DNA of 40,810 nucleotides from HKST-UBA85 sp035654775 (GCA_035654775.1 DASRWB010000065.1:1-40810), one strand, 5' to 3'; numbered from the stretch's first letter, positions 1 to 9,307 are shown. Notes: generated from the letters alone by a model not told the origin. Numbers and translations: made by a program.

Positions 1-441
1 ACCGTTACATCTGCCGGTGCATCTACTGTGGGTGTGGTGTTTATCGTCACTACAAAGCTGTTTTCATCAAAGCAGTTCGGCGTAGTGCCGGTTTCTGCGT
101 AGATATACAGGGTTTGTGTGCTGGTAATGGCATCGCCTGCGGCTAACATCGTGCCGGTGCCACCTGTGCCGGTGTAATAATCTCCGTTGGTTAAAGCGGG
201 TAAGGTGTAGCTGTCGCAAGCGGTTACATCAGCCGGTGCGTCTACCGTGGGTGTGGTGTTTATCGTCACCACAAAACTGTTTTCATCAAAACAATTTGGT
301 GTCGTGCCTGTTTCTGCGTAGACATACAGGGTTTGGGTTGTAGTGATTGCATCACCCACGGCTAACATCGTGCCAGTGCCGCCACTAGCGGTGTAATAGT
401 CTCCTTCTGTGAGTGCCGGTAAGGTATAGCTGTCACAAGCG
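1..441 (-). repeat. Tandem 219-bp coding repeats (73 aa) in the surface protein
   Basis: The same DNA string beginning gttacatc recurs at 4, 223 and 442, a period of exactly 219 bases (73 codons). Two copies are seen in this span and the array continues past the left edge. The copies are very similar at DNA level, with long identical runs such as ggctaacatcgtgcc. The encoded unit includes VTACDSYTLPALT, GDYYT, GTMLA.GDAIT and NCFDENSFVVTI. Such repeats can expand or contract by recombination and are prone to misassembly. Confidence 0.9.
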
Positions 442-1961
442 GTTACATCTGTAGGAGCGTCTACTGTGGGCGTAGTATATACCGTTACACTTTCTGTGGT
501 GCTATCTCCACATGAACCACTTATGGTATATTCGATAGTATAAGTAGCTCCTGAAGCTCCTCCGGTTACTGTTCCTGTGGCCGAATCTATGGTTGCCCCA
601 TCTCCGGGTAACGGATTAAAAGCAAAAGTTCCGCCGGCATCGCCAGTTATAGTTGCCGTAGCACCATCACAGGTAGGGTCTAATGTAAAAGAGGCATCTG
701 CAGAAGTTAATACCGTTACCGATGCTGTTGAAGAAAATGGATCTCCGCAAGCATTTAAAACGGTATACTCGATAGTATAAGTAGCTCCTGAAGTTCCTCC
801 GGTAACTGTTCCTGTGGCCGGGTCTATGGTTGCTCCATCTCCGGGATCTGGGCTAAAATTAAATGTACCTCCAACATCGCCGGTAATAGTAGCTGTACCT
901 CCATCACAAGTTGCTGTCATATTGAATGAAGGGTCGGCAGGCGTATCATCAACCGTTATAGTTACACAGCGGGTAACGGTACTTACTCCACCGCAGGTAG
1001 GGTTTGTATAACTTAATTCTGCCGTATATGTTGTAGTTACTAAAGGACACACATTTATTGTTTTATTGGTTCCGATAACCGCGCCGGTACTGTCGTCATA
1101 CCAAGTGATATCATAGGTAGGCGCTCCAGTTGGATAAAACTGCCAAGCTTCTCCGTTGGCCAATGTAGCATCTCCGGCTGTCCACTGTGCTGTATTTCTA
1201 CCGGGTGCAGCCAATCCTTGGGTACCGGCATTGTTTTGAATTCCGAGTGCGGCTCTTCCTCCTTCCCAAGTGGTACAAACCGGCTTATAGTAAAGGTATA
1301 CTTCTACCACATTGGTAGCCTCATAAATCATAATCATTTGTGATGTACGCTGTGAATTACAATCAAATTGTGGTGCATTGAAGAAACTAAATGTAAACAC
1401 CCTAAACGGTGCCACACCTTTAACCCCATAAGTAATGGCAAAAGTACCCGGAGCCACACTAGGGTCTATATCATGAATAGCTCCGAAAATATTTCCATCC
1501 CTTAACGCAGCATCGGCATTATTGGGTATAAGTGCTCCTGCCGCCGGAGTCCAAAAGTGAAAGTTTCCCGCATTTGCCGTATCAAAACTCACTGCTCCAT
1601 TAGTAGTTAATACTCCTTGGTCATAACAACCTCCATAAAAAAGGAAATCAAATCCCCAGTTGATAATACCGCTCCATACATCATCCGTAGTTAAAGAAGT
1701 GTCTGAAAGGGTATCGCCAAAACTAAACGAAGGATTAAACGGAATAGACCTAACGGCATAGGAATTGGTTTCGCCTACTTCCAAAAAATCGGCAGTTAGG
1801 CTTACACAGTCAGTAGGACAAATGACAAAATCAGCGTCGCTTGACGTAATGGTTAGCTCGTGACTTCCTTGTCCGCTGGACGGCACACTGGGCTGACATA
1901 CCTGTGCATTAAGGGTAAAACTAAAAAAAAGGGTTAAAACAGAAAGCGTAATGTTTTTCAT
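1..1961 (-). CDS. Large secreted repeat protein, probably T9SS type B sorting-domain family (C-terminus outside window)
   Basis: Open from an ATG at 1961 to the left edge: 653 residues visible, no stop. A signal peptide (MKNITLSVLTLFFSFTLNAQ) ends in AQ. Residues about 22-285 form a cysteine-containing domain with conserved pieces such as DDVWSGIINWGFDFLFYG, DIDPSVAPGTF and ALGIQNNAGTQGLAAPGRNT. I recognise this as the head of flavobacterial gliding-motility-associated/type B sorting-domain proteins. An Ig-like segment follows (about 285-345, ending in a TTTYTAEL-type strand), then two 79-residue repeats and then 73-residue repeats. In this family a C-terminal CHU_C-type domain directs export by the type IX system and surface attachment or release; that part is not visible, so T9SS dependence is inferred. 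The role is probably adhesion or surface structure, ligand unknown. It is divergent from folE, with about 185 bases between start codons. Confidence 0.85.
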   Translation of the reverse strand, partial: MKNITLSVLTLFFSFTLNAQVCQPSVPSSGQGSHELTITSSDADFVICPTDCVSLTADFLEVGETNSYAVRSIPFNPSFSFGDTLSDTSLTTDDVWSGIINWGFDFLFYGGCYDQGVLTTNGAVSFDTANAGNFHFWTPAAGALIPNNADAALRDGNIFGAIHDIDPSVAPGTFAITYGVKGVAPFRVFTFSFFNAPQFDCNSQRTSQMIMIYEATNVVEVYLYYKPVCTTWEGGRAALGIQNNAGTQGLAAPGRNTAQWTAGDATLANGEAWQFYPTGAPTYDITWYDDSTGAVIGTNKTINVCPLVTTTYTAELSYTNPTCGGVSTVTRCVTITVDDTPADPSFNMTATCDGGTATITGDVGGTFNFSPDPGDGATIDPATGTVTGGTSGATYTIEYTVLNACGDPFSSTASVTVLTSADASFTLDPTCDGATATITGDAGGTFAFNPLPGDGATIDSATGTVTGGASGATYTIEYTISGSCGDSTTESVTVYTTPTVDAPTDVTACDSYTLPALTEGDYYTASGGTGTMLAVGDAITTTQTLYVYAETGTTPNCFDENSFVVTINTTPTVDAPADVTACDSYTLPALTNGDYYTGTGGTGTMLAAGDAITSTQTLYIYAETGTTPNCFDENSFVVTINTTPTVDAPADVT
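481..955 (-). repeat. Second tandem repeat pair, about 237 bp (79 aa)
   Basis: Two adjacent copies, roughly 481-711 and 712-955. Anchors gtagctcct (544, 781) and ccatcaca (664, 901) are both 237 bases apart. The encoded unit contains CDG.TATITGD.GGTF, PGDGATID.ATGTVTGG and SGATYTIEYT, an Ig/cadherin-like beta unit typical of Bacteroidota surface proteins. It differs in sequence from the 219-bp repeats next to it. Confidence 0.85.
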
Positions 1962-2107
1962 GAGGGAAAATTTGATTCGATGCTATTGATAGGTTTGTTC
2001 TAAAAATTTTAATTTTTAAAAATAATAAAATTTGATGAGATAGACCTATTTTTTATTAAGAATACGTGATAGTTTTGTTAATAAAGTTCAATATGTACGG
2101 AAATACT

Positions 2108-2115
2108 TATCTTTG
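2108..2115 (+). promoter_or_regulatory. -7 promoter element of folE (TATCTTTG)
   Basis: TATCTTTG matches the Bacteroidota -7 consensus TAnnTTTG. Transcription would start near 2121, giving a leader of about 25 bases before the ATG at 2146. No TTG is at ideal -33 spacing. The element also shows that the in-frame TTG at 2113 is promoter, not start codon. Confidence 0.6.
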
Positions 2116-2145
2116 CAACTTAAATTTATTAATGCATTTTTTGAA

Positions 2146-2823
2146 ATGAAATTTGACGATACTTTTGAAGAGTTTGATGCTTTGGGGAATGACCACATAG
2201 GCACTTCAGCGGAAACCCCAATGCGTGCGGATGCTTTTAAATTAACCAGTGATGAAAAAATAGATATCATCAAAGACGACGTAAGGCATATTATGGAAAC
2301 CTTGGGGCTTGACTTGAGTGATGACAGCTTAAAAGGCACGCCACTTCGCGTGGCTAAAATGTTCGTAAAAGAGTTGTTTGGTGGTTTAAATCCGGAAAAA
2401 AAACCCAGTGCTTCCACCTTTGAGAACAAATACAAGTATGGAGAAATGCTGGTGGAGAAAAACATTACCGTATATTCTACCTGCGAACATCATTTATTAC
2501 CTATTGTAGGCAAAGCCCATATAGCCTATATTTCTAATGGTACGGTGGTTGGTTTATCAAAAATGAACCGTATTGTAGATTACTATGCAAAGCGTCCACA
2601 AGTTCAGGAACGCTTAACTCTGCAAATCGTTCGCGAGTTACAAAAAGTATTAAACACGCCTGATGTAGCCTGTGTAATAGACGCCAAACATTTGTGTGTT
2701 AACTCCAGAGGCATACGCGATGTAGAAAGCAGTACCGTTACTTCAGAATTTGGCGGAAAATTTAAAGACAAATCCGTGCGAAGAGAGTTTATAGATTATA
2801 TAAAATTTGACACTTCTTTTTAA
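2146..2823 (+). CDS. folE: GTP cyclohydrolase I
   Basis: Converts GTP to 7,8-dihydroneopterin triphosphate, the first step of folate (and pterin) synthesis in the cytoplasm. The 225-residue length matches the family (E. coli about 222). The zinc ligands are visible as Cys113 and His116 in STCEHHLLP and Cys184 in AKHLCVNSRG, each offset by three from E. coli Cys110, His113 and Cys181. The substrate-site stretch VVGLSKMNRIVDYYAKRPQVQ is also present. I chose the ATG at 2146 because the longer frame opens with a TTG lying inside the -7 promoter element. The stop is followed three bases later by cysS, so folE probably leads a folE-cysS-yidD operon. It is divergent from the large surface protein. 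Confidence 0.96.
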   Translation: MKFDDTFEEFDALGNDHIGTSAETPMRADAFKLTSDEKIDIIKDDVRHIMETLGLDLSDDSLKGTPLRVAKMFVKELFGGLNPEKKPSASTFENKYKYGEMLVEKNITVYSTCEHHLLPIVGKAHIAYISNGTVVGLSKMNRIVDYYAKRPQVQERLTLQIVRELQKVLNTPDVACVIDAKHLCVNSRGIRDVESSTVTSEFGGKFKDKSVRREFIDYIKFDTSF

Positions 2824-2826
2824 TAC

Positions 2827-4311
2827 ATGCAACCACTCTATTCATCTCAGGAAATTAAAATATACAATTCATTAACCGGTAAAAAAGAAGTTTTTACTCC
2901 TATTACGGACGGTTATGTTGGCATGTATGTTTGCGGACCAACTGTTTACAGCAATGTACACTTAGGCAATGTACGCACTTTTATGTCGTTTGACATGATT
3001 TATCGGTACTTCAAGCATTTAGGCTACAAAGTACGGTATGTGCGAAACATTACCGATGCCGGACATCTGGAAAACGATGCCGACGAAGGAGAAGACAGAA
3101 TTGCAAAAAAAGCCCGTTTAGAACAAATTGAACCTATGGAAGTGGTTCAGCGGTATACAGTTGATTTTCATCATATCCTTTCCGCCTTTAACTTCCTACC
3201 ACCAAGTATTGAACCCACCGCAACGGGTCATATCATTGAACAAATGGAAATCATCAAAGCCATAATAGATAAAGGTTTGGCCTACGAAGTAAACGGCTCG
3301 GTGTATTTTGATGTACTCAAATACAACCAAACCAAAACCTACGGTATACTCAGTAAGCGCAATATTGAGGATTTAATTCACAATACACGAGAACTCGACG
3401 GTCAAAGTGACAAAAAGAATCCGCAAGATTTTGCCCTTTGGAAAAAAGCAGAGCCTCAACACATTATGCGCTGGCCTTCGCCGTGGAGCGACGGCTTTCC
3501 GGGATGGCATTTAGAATGCACCGCCATGAGTACCAAATATTTAGGCGAGCATTTTGACATTCACGGCGGCGGAATGGATTTAAAATTTCCGCATCACGAA
3601 TGTGAAATTGCCCAGGCCGAAGCCTGTAACAATCAAACGCCGGTAAATTACTGGATGCATGCCAATATGCTCATTATGAACGGGAAAAAAATGGCAAAAT
3701 CAACCGGGAATTTCATCTTGCCCAACGAAATTTTCTCCGGAGATAATCCTCATATTTCAAAAGGTTTTGCTCCCAGTGTGGCCCGTTTTTTTATGCTTCA
3801 GGCGCACTACCGAAGCATTTTAGATTTTACCGGAAATGGATTACTGGCCAGCGAAAAAGGATTTTTCAGGCTAATGGATGCCATCAACTTGTTAGCCCAT
3901 TTAAAAACGGCATCTACTTCCAGCCTAGATGTTTCTGCATGGAAACAAAAATGCTATGATGCCATGAATGACGATTTTAATTCGCCTATTTTAATTGCAC
4001 ATTTGTTTGAAGCGGTAAAATATATTCATCAAATTAATGAAGATCAGGCAACCATAACTGCCGAAGACTTAGCACTTCTGAAAGAAACGATAAATGTTTT
4101 TGTTTTTGATATTTTAGGTCTTGTAAATGTGACCAAACAAGAAAAAGGAACTGACAAACTGGAAAGTGCCGTATCCTTACTTATAAAACTTAGGCAAGAA
4201 GCCCGAGCCAATAAGGATTTTGCTTTATCTGACAAAATACGTGATGAATTGGCCGCTTCGGGAATTATGCTTCAAGACGGTAAAGAAGGCACCACTTTTA
4301 CAACAAATTAG
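2827..4311 (+). CDS. cysS: Cysteinyl-tRNA synthetase
   Basis: Class I aminoacyl-tRNA synthetase charging tRNA-Cys in the cytoplasm. The 494-residue protein has the adenylate-binding HIGH signature as HLGN (residues 45-48), the zinc cysteine in the preceding YVCGPTVYSNV, and the KMSKS loop as KMAKS (288-292). GWHLECTAMS and the HHECEIAQ region carry the other expected zinc-site residues. The C-terminal helical domain is complete, ending in a DKIRDELAASGI-type element typical of CysRS. It begins three bases after folE and ends two bases before yidD, so co-transcription is likely. Confidence 0.97.
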   Translation: MQPLYSSQEIKIYNSLTGKKEVFTPITDGYVGMYVCGPTVYSNVHLGNVRTFMSFDMIYRYFKHLGYKVRYVRNITDAGHLENDADEGEDRIAKKARLEQIEPMEVVQRYTVDFHHILSAFNFLPPSIEPTATGHIIEQMEIIKAIIDKGLAYEVNGSVYFDVLKYNQTKTYGILSKRNIEDLIHNTRELDGQSDKKNPQDFALWKKAEPQHIMRWPSPWSDGFPGWHLECTAMSTKYLGEHFDIHGGGMDLKFPHHECEIAQAEACNNQTPVNYWMHANMLIMNGKKMAKSTGNFILPNEIFSGDNPHISKGFAPSVARFFMLQAHYRSILDFTGNGLLASEKGFFRLMDAINLLAHLKTASTSSLDVSAWKQKCYDAMNDDFNSPILIAHLFEAVKYIHQINEDQATITAEDLALLKETINVFVFDILGLVNVTKQEKGTDKLESAVSLLIKLRQEARANKDFALSDKIRDELAASGIMLQDGKEGTTFTTN

Positions 4312-4313
4312 TA

Positions 4314-4550
4314 ATGAATGCCTTGTTGCTAAAACTGTTTTTGTTTTTTATCAAAGTATATCAAAAAGCGATATCTCCTTTTTTTCCCTCTACTTGCCGG
4401 TTTCAACCTACGTGTTCTCATTATGCTAAAGAAGCCTTACAAGTTCACGGCATATGGTACGGTGGAAAACTGGCGCTAAAACGAATACTGAGCTGTCATC
4501 CCTGGGGAAAAAGCGGTTACGATCCCGTTCCGAAAAAAAGGAGTAATTGA
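4314..4550 (+). CDS. yidD: Membrane protein insertion efficiency factor YidD
   Basis: A 78-residue protein with the full YidD signature: an N-terminal amphipathic/hydrophobic helix (LLLKLFLFFIKVYQKAISPF), then CRFQPTCSHYAKEAL, HG, a conserved Arg before SCHPWGKSG and GYDPVP at the end. YidD is membrane-associated and helps YidC insert proteins into the inner membrane. It is often beside rnpA/yidC; here it is the last gene of a tight folE-cysS-yidD cluster, starting two bases after cysS. A 69-residue frame overlapping it in another phase is spurious. Confidence 0.93.
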   Translation: MNALLLKLFLFFIKVYQKAISPFFPSTCRFQPTCSHYAKEALQVHGIWYGGKLALKRILSCHPWGKSGYDPVPKKRSN

Positions 4551-4652
4551 CTCTTTTATTTGTAAAAAAATCGCACAAAAGTAAATCTGTTTTGTAAATA
4601 ATAAAGGGTTACATTTTGTATTGCTATATTTACCTAACTTAAATTAGTCTTT

Positions 4653-5582
4653 ATGGAATTTTTAAAATTTGACTGGAACCCATCAACAGGAATAGATATT
4701 ATAGGCAATTTTAAACTGCATTATTACAGCATGATGTGGATTGTTGCTTTTATTCTGGGCTGGTATATCATGAAGCGTATTTTCACCAAAGAAAAAATAC
4801 CCATGGATTATCTGGATCCGTTGTTTATTTATACCGTTTTAGCCACGATGATTGGTGCCCGATTGGGGCATGTTTTGTTCTATCAAAGCGAATTGATTTC
4901 CCAGGATTTTTTCAGTATTTTCCTGCCTTTTAAGTTTAAAGGCGGTTTTGAATTTACAGGATTTCAAGGTCTTGCCAGTCATGGTGCGGCCATTGGTATT
5001 ATCGTAGGTATGTATTTATACCGAAAAAAATACACCTATAAATCTTTGATGTGGATTTTAGACAGAGTAGTTATTCCTGTAGCTTCCGGTGCTATTTTTA
5101 TCCGTATTGGGAATTTTATTAATTCTGAAATTATTGGTAAGGAAACTACGTCTTCTTTAGGCGTTCGATTTGTTCAGGATGAATACCGAAAAGCTGAAAT
5201 TGTTGAGCTTACCGGGATAAACGATGTAAACAAAGCCTATGCTGCTGTTACCGATACGCCCAATTTTCAATATTTGCTGGATGCCATTCCATATCGGCAT
5301 CCTGCACAACTTTATGAATCTATTTGCTATGTTTTTGTGTTTCTTATTTTATGGTTTACCTATGTTAAAACCAACAAAAGCGAGCAATCCGGATTTTTAT
5401 TTGGTTTGTTTCTAGTCTTGCTTTGGACAATTCGCTTTTTTGTAGAGTTTGTAAAAGAACCACAAGGTGAAGAATATATCAATTGGGCTGATTTGAATAC
5501 CGGACAATGGCTAAGTATTCCATTTATTATTTTAGGTTTTTATTTCATGTTTATGTATAAACCAACTAAAAAAATGGTTTAA
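4653..5582 (+). CDS. lgt: Prolipoprotein diacylglyceryl transferase
   Basis: Inner-membrane enzyme moving diacylglycerol from phosphatidylglycerol onto the lipobox cysteine of lipoprotein precursors, the first step of lipoprotein maturation. The 309-residue protein has multiple membrane segments, the Lgt signature as RIGNFINSEIIG, and the conserved HPAQLYES motif. LGHVLFYQ near the N-terminus also fits the family. A stretch of roughly 45 residues between the signature and HPAQLYE is longer than in E. coli, as is common in Bacteroidota. The stop overlaps the next start by one base (TAATG), so the DUF192 lipoprotein gene is probably translationally coupled. Several predicted lipoproteins in this window would be substrates. 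Confidence 0.95.
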   Translation: MEFLKFDWNPSTGIDIIGNFKLHYYSMMWIVAFILGWYIMKRIFTKEKIPMDYLDPLFIYTVLATMIGARLGHVLFYQSELISQDFFSIFLPFKFKGGFEFTGFQGLASHGAAIGIIVGMYLYRKKYTYKSLMWILDRVVIPVASGAIFIRIGNFINSEIIGKETTSSLGVRFVQDEYRKAEIVELTGINDVNKAYAAVTDTPNFQYLLDAIPYRHPAQLYESICYVFVFLILWFTYVKTNKSEQSGFLFGLFLVLLWTIRFFVEFVKEPQGEEYINWADLNTGQWLSIPFIILGFYFMFMYKPTKKMV

Positions 5583-6088
5583 TGAAATCTCGAAAACTGC
5601 TTATAAAAACTATTGCTCTAAGCACGGTTAGTTTTGGGCTATTGTATACTGTTTCTTGTAAAGAAAAAGAAAACAGCCTGCCCAAACCCGTGGAAATTTC
5701 CTTTACAAAAGAAGGTGAACTCATGCTGTATAAGAAGAATACAGACAGCGTTGTGCAAACGCTAGCCATAGAAATAGCTACAAACGATTATGAGCATCAA
5801 ACCGGGTTAATGTACCGCCAAAGTATGGACACTTTTCAGGGCATGTTGTTTATTTTTAAGGACAGTAAACCACGCTACTTTTACATGAAAAACACTTATA
5901 TTCCGCTGGACATAATCTATCTAGACAAAGAAAAAACCATTGTAAGCATTCAGGAGAATGCAAAACCCATGAGCGAAACTACTTTACCCTCAAATGCCAA
6001 TGCCATGTACGTTTTGGAAATTAATGCCGGTTTGGTAGAAAAATGGAATCTGGAAGTAGGAGATTATATTCAGTATCACGCCTTTTAA
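5582..6088 (+). CDS. DUF192 family lipoprotein
   Basis: 168 residues. An N-terminal hydrophobic segment ends in a lipobox-like TVSC with Cys26, so it is probably a lipoprotein. The rest matches DUF192: GLMYRQSMDTFQGMLFIF, YFYMKNTYIPLDIIYLD and the C-terminal VLEINAGLVEKW. DUF192 is a small beta-barrel-like domain of unknown biochemical role. The gene overlaps lgt by one base and ends before a strong two-way terminator. Being coupled to lgt is suggestive because it would itself need Lgt for maturation, but that does not define a function. Confidence 0.88.
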   Translation: MKSRKLLIKTIALSTVSFGLLYTVSCKEKENSLPKPVEISFTKEGELMLYKKNTDSVVQTLAIEIATNDYEHQTGLMYRQSMDTFQGMLFIFKDSKPRYFYMKNTYIPLDIIYLDKEKTIVSIQENAKPMSETTLPSNANAMYVLEINAGLVEKWNLEVGDYIQYHAF

Positions 6089-6100
6089 GTAAAACATACG

Positions 6101-6145
6101 ACATAAAAAAAAAGCCACTTTAAAAAGTGGCTTTTTTTTTTATGT
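6101..6145. terminator. Bidirectional intrinsic terminator between the DUF192 gene and secDF
   Basis: A perfect stem GCCACTT (6114-6120) / AAGTGGC (6125-6131) with a TAAA loop is flanked by nine A on the left and ten T on the right, further extended by ACAT/ATGT. The symmetry lets it end both convergent transcripts (stops at 6088 and 6157). Confidence 0.93.
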
Positions 6146-6156
6146 TATTTACTTTT

Positions 6157-9100
6157 TTATTTTTTGTTTTCTTCTGTATCTTCACTTTCTTTTTTTGCCA
6201 ATCCTTTGTCGTCTTTTCCTTTTACGGTATCATACATGATAGGCGTTGCAATAAACAAGGATGAGTAAGTACCTACAATAACACCCACAATTAGTGCAAA
6301 CATAAACCCTCTAATAGAATCGCCACCAAAGGTGAAAATGGTAATTAATACAACCAAGGTAGTTAGCGAAGTATTCAATGTTCTACTTAAAGTACTGCTA
6401 AGTGAAGCATTAATCACCCGGTTAAATTTCCAGCCGGAATGTTCATTGAAATACTCTCTAATTCGGTCAAATATAATTACGGTATCGTTTAATGAATATC
6501 CAATAACCGTAAGAATGGCCGCAATAAAAGATTGATCTATTTCCATATTAAACGGCATAAACTTGTAGGTAAGAGAGAAAATACCCAATACAATAAGCAC
6601 GTCGTGAAAAACACCGGCAACTGCTCCAAGTGAAAACTGCCATCTTCTAAATCGGAACAGGATATACAAAAATACGACTACAAGTGAGCCTATTACTGCC
6701 CAGAAAGAAGACTGTTTAATATCATCGGCAATGGTTGGTGATACTTTGTAGTATTTCATTAAACCCACTTCTTTATTGGTATCATCACTTATAAAATCTT
6801 CATAAGAAACACCATTGAAATGAGGTTGTAACGCATTGTAGAGTGATTCTCTCATTTCTTCATCTACCTCGGTTCCTGTTTCGTTTACTTTGTATTTTGT
6901 AGTAATTTTTAATTGATTTACCGTACCAAAGGTTTTTGCTTCGGCACTACCAAATACATCACTTAGTGCATTAGCCACTTCCGTTGGATTAACTTCCTGA
7001 GCGAATCGTACTTGGTAAGTTCTACCACCTACAAAATCTACACCTTGATCCAAACCATTTGTAAATAAAGAACCTAAGCTCACGGCAAGTAATACTGCTG
7101 AAAGAATGTAGGCAGGTTTACGTTTCTTTAAAAATTCAACATTTACATTCTTAAACAGGTTTTTAGTAACCGGAGTAGCAAAATCTAAATTTTTCTTTTT
7201 ATTGATATACCAATCTACCAGCAAGCGTGTAATAAAGATTGCCGTAAATAGTGAAGTACCAATACCTATTAACAGGGTTGTAGCAAAACCTTTTATTGGT
7301 CCCGAACCAAAAACAAATAAAATTATCGCGGTTAAACCTGTAGTTATGTTAGCATCTAAAATTGAAGACAATGCATTTTGAAATCCATCTTTTATGGCTT
7401 CTTTTTGGCCTTTTCCTTTTAAAAGTTCCTCACGTATACGTTCAAAAATAATAACGTTAGCATCTACAGCCATACCAATAGTTAGAACAATACCTGCTAT
7501 TCCCGGAAGGGTAAGTGCAGCGCCTAAGCCTGACAAAATTCCGAAAATTAACAGGATGTTAAACAACATTGCAACGTCAGCAAATAAACCGGCTTTACCG
7601 TAGTAAAACACCATCCAGATTAGCACTAAAGTTAATGCTATAAGGAAAGAGGTTTTACCACTGCTTATTGCTTCTTGACCAAGCGATGGACCTACTACTT
7701 CACTTTGAATGATATCGGCTCTTGCCGGTAATTTTCCGGCACGTAATACGTTTGCTAAGTCGGTAGCTTCATTAAGGGTGAAATTTCCTGTTATACGGGA
7801 ATTACCTCCTGAAATTTTACCTGTAGTTACACCCGGAGCCGAATATACTGTGCTATCGAGTACGATGGCAATCTGACTTTGCTGAGTAAAGGCTTTATCG
7901 GTCATTTGTTCCCAAATTTTTGCGCCTTTACTGTCCATTTGCATAGAAACTGCCGGTTTGTTGTACTCGTCATACTCTTGTCTGGCATCTGTGATTACGG
8001 CACCGCTAAGTGGTGGCACGTCTTCGCGATTACCTACAAGCGCATACAGTTCTACCATTTCACTATCTTTATTTGGCTTTCCAAAAAGGAATTTCACGTT
8101 GCGCTTATCGGCGGGAAGCAATGCCTGAACTTGTGGCATTTTAAGATATTCTATGAGTTGTTCTTTATCATTTGCATCAAATAAGGCAACTACTGGTCCG
8201 CCTTGATTTCCACCACCGCGGATTAAATCGGTTATTGGATTTACTACATTTGTAGAGTCTGAAGTTTCTTCACCTAAAAGTTGAGAAATTTGATCTTCTT
8301 CTGTACTTTCTTCCTCATCGATATTTTCCGTTTCTTGTTTAGTTTCAGGGTTTACAATTTCTTTTAAAACCTCATTGGCTTCCAGCAAAAAAGGGATAAA
8401 CTCTTCTCCTTTGTAAGCTTCCCAGAATTGTAACTGGGCGGTTTTGGTGATTAAGTCTGTGGCTCTTTCCACATCTTTTATTCCGGGTAGTTCTACCAGT
8501 ATTCTTCCGGAATTCCCCATACGTTGAATATTAGGTGAAGTTACTCCAAATTGGTCTATACGCTCTCTTAATACTCTAAAAGCCGATTCAATAGACTCGT
8601 CAATTTTCTGAGAGATAACCGTTTGCACTTGTTCATCGGTCATGTTGATGTCCACATCGGGGTATAATGAACGAGTTGCAAAAATATCGGGAGAAGCCAA
8701 TTTAGTGTCGCCTTTAATGGCGTTGAATGCAATAAAAAAGTCTTCTAAATACGTATTCTGACTGTTTTTTTGCAATTCAGAAGCATCGTCTAAGGCTTTG
8801 TTGAATACCGGATTGGTAGAGTTGTTTGCCAAGCCTTTTAAAATGTCTTTTACGGACACTTGAAGAATTACATTCAATCCGCCTTTAAGGTCAAGCCCCA
8901 AGTTTAAGGCATTTTCCTTAACTTCTTCGTAGGTGTAGTCGGCTATTCCTAAATTAAATACTTTCAGGCTTTCTTTTTTGCCGTCTACTTCTATTCTGTA
9001 ATTGGATAGTGAATCGAGATAACTTACTTCGGCGAGATTTCTTTTGTCGTGAAAGTTTTCAACCGTTTCTGCAATTTTACTTTCTGCATATGATTTTGCT

Positions 9101-9201
9101 TGATTCTCTATTTGGTTGTTCTTGAAGGTGAAAGACAACTGGTAAATGCTTACTAAACCAAATAAGACGGCAAAAATTTTAACTAATCCTTTATTCTGCA
9201 T
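6157..9201 (-). CDS. secDF: Fused protein translocase subunit SecDF
   Basis: 1014 residues carrying SecD then SecF in one chain, an RND-type helper that uses the proton gradient to pull exported proteins through SecYEG. The SecD half has an N-terminal membrane segment, the P1 start LGLDLKGGLN (101-110) and six C-terminal membrane segments with GIAGIVLTIGMAVDANVIIFERIREE. The SecF half begins around residue 690, with GVDFVGGRTYQVRF, a periplasmic loop and DRIREYF in the corresponding membrane motif. An acidic low-complexity insert lies at roughly residues 283-310 of the periplasmic region. Fusion is usual in Bacteroidota. The gene has its own near-ideal promoter and shares a terminator with the convergent DUF192 gene. 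Confidence 0.97.
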   Translation of the reverse strand: MQNKGLVKIFAVLFGLVSIYQLSFTFKNNQIENQAKSYAESKIAETVENFHDKRNLAEVSYLDSLSNYRIEVDGKKESLKVFNLGIADYTYEEVKENALNLGLDLKGGLNVILQVSVKDILKGLANNSTNPVFNKALDDASELQKNSQNTYLEDFFIAFNAIKGDTKLASPDIFATRSLYPDVDINMTDEQVQTVISQKIDESIESAFRVLRERIDQFGVTSPNIQRMGNSGRILVELPGIKDVERATDLITKTAQLQFWEAYKGEEFIPFLLEANEVLKEIVNPETKQETENIDEEESTEEDQISQLLGEETSDSTNVVNPITDLIRGGGNQGGPVVALFDANDKEQLIEYLKMPQVQALLPADKRNVKFLFGKPNKDSEMVELYALVGNREDVPPLSGAVITDARQEYDEYNKPAVSMQMDSKGAKIWEQMTDKAFTQQSQIAIVLDSTVYSAPGVTTGKISGGNSRITGNFTLNEATDLANVLRAGKLPARADIIQSEVVGPSLGQEAISSGKTSFLIALTLVLIWMVFYYGKAGLFADVAMLFNILLIFGILSGLGAALTLPGIAGIVLTIGMAVDANVIIFERIREELLKGKGQKEAIKDGFQNALSSILDANITTGLTAIILFVFGSGPIKGFATTLLIGIGTSLFTAIFITRLLVDWYINKKKNLDFATPVTKNLFKNVNVEFLKKRKPAYILSAVLLAVSLGSLFTNGLDQGVDFVGGRTYQVRFAQEVNPTEVANALSDVFGSAEAKTFGTVNQLKITTKYKVNETGTEVDEEMRESLYNALQPHFNGVSYEDFISDDTNKEVGLMKYYKVSPTIADDIKQSSFWAVIGSLVVVFLYILFRFRRWQFSLGAVAGVFHDVLIVLGIFSLTYKFMPFNMEIDQSFIAAILTVIGYSLNDTVIIFDRIREYFNEHSGWKFNRVINASLSSTLSRTLNTSLTTLVVLITIFTFGGDSIRGFMFALIVGVIVGTYSSLFIATPIMYDTVKGKDDKGLAKKESEDTEENKK

Positions 9202-9242
9202 TATATATAAAAATTAATTGGGTATACTTTTTTTAAAACGTG

Positions 9243-9272
9243 CAAATATATAGCTTCATACGGATTAAACAA
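9243..9272 (-). promoter_or_regulatory. secDF promoter, TTG-N19-TATATTTG
   Basis: On the minus strand TTG (9272-9270) is followed after exactly 19 bases by TATATTTG (9250-9243), a perfect match to the Bacteroidota housekeeping promoter (TTG at -33, TAnnTTTG at -7). It sits about 40 bases before the secDF ATG and just past the upstream operon's terminator. Confidence 0.8.
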
Positions 9273-9307
9273 AAGGTTTTATAAGATTATCTATGCTTAA
9301 ACAAGCA

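Noticed and set aside
1..441. CRISPR-like regular repeats
   Set aside because: The 219-base period is a coding repeat in an open frame with no spacers.
2113..2145. Longer folE starting at TTG 2113
   Set aside because: The TTG is inside the TATCTTTG -7 element, so it would be upstream of the transcript; the ATG at 2146 also fits the family length.
2088..2465. 125-residue open frame antisense to folE
   Set aside because: Lies wholly over a well-conserved gene, low-complexity Ser-rich product with no recognisable motif.
7879..8184. 101-residue open frame antisense to secDF
   Set aside because: Shadow of secDF codons; no signal, motif or promoter.
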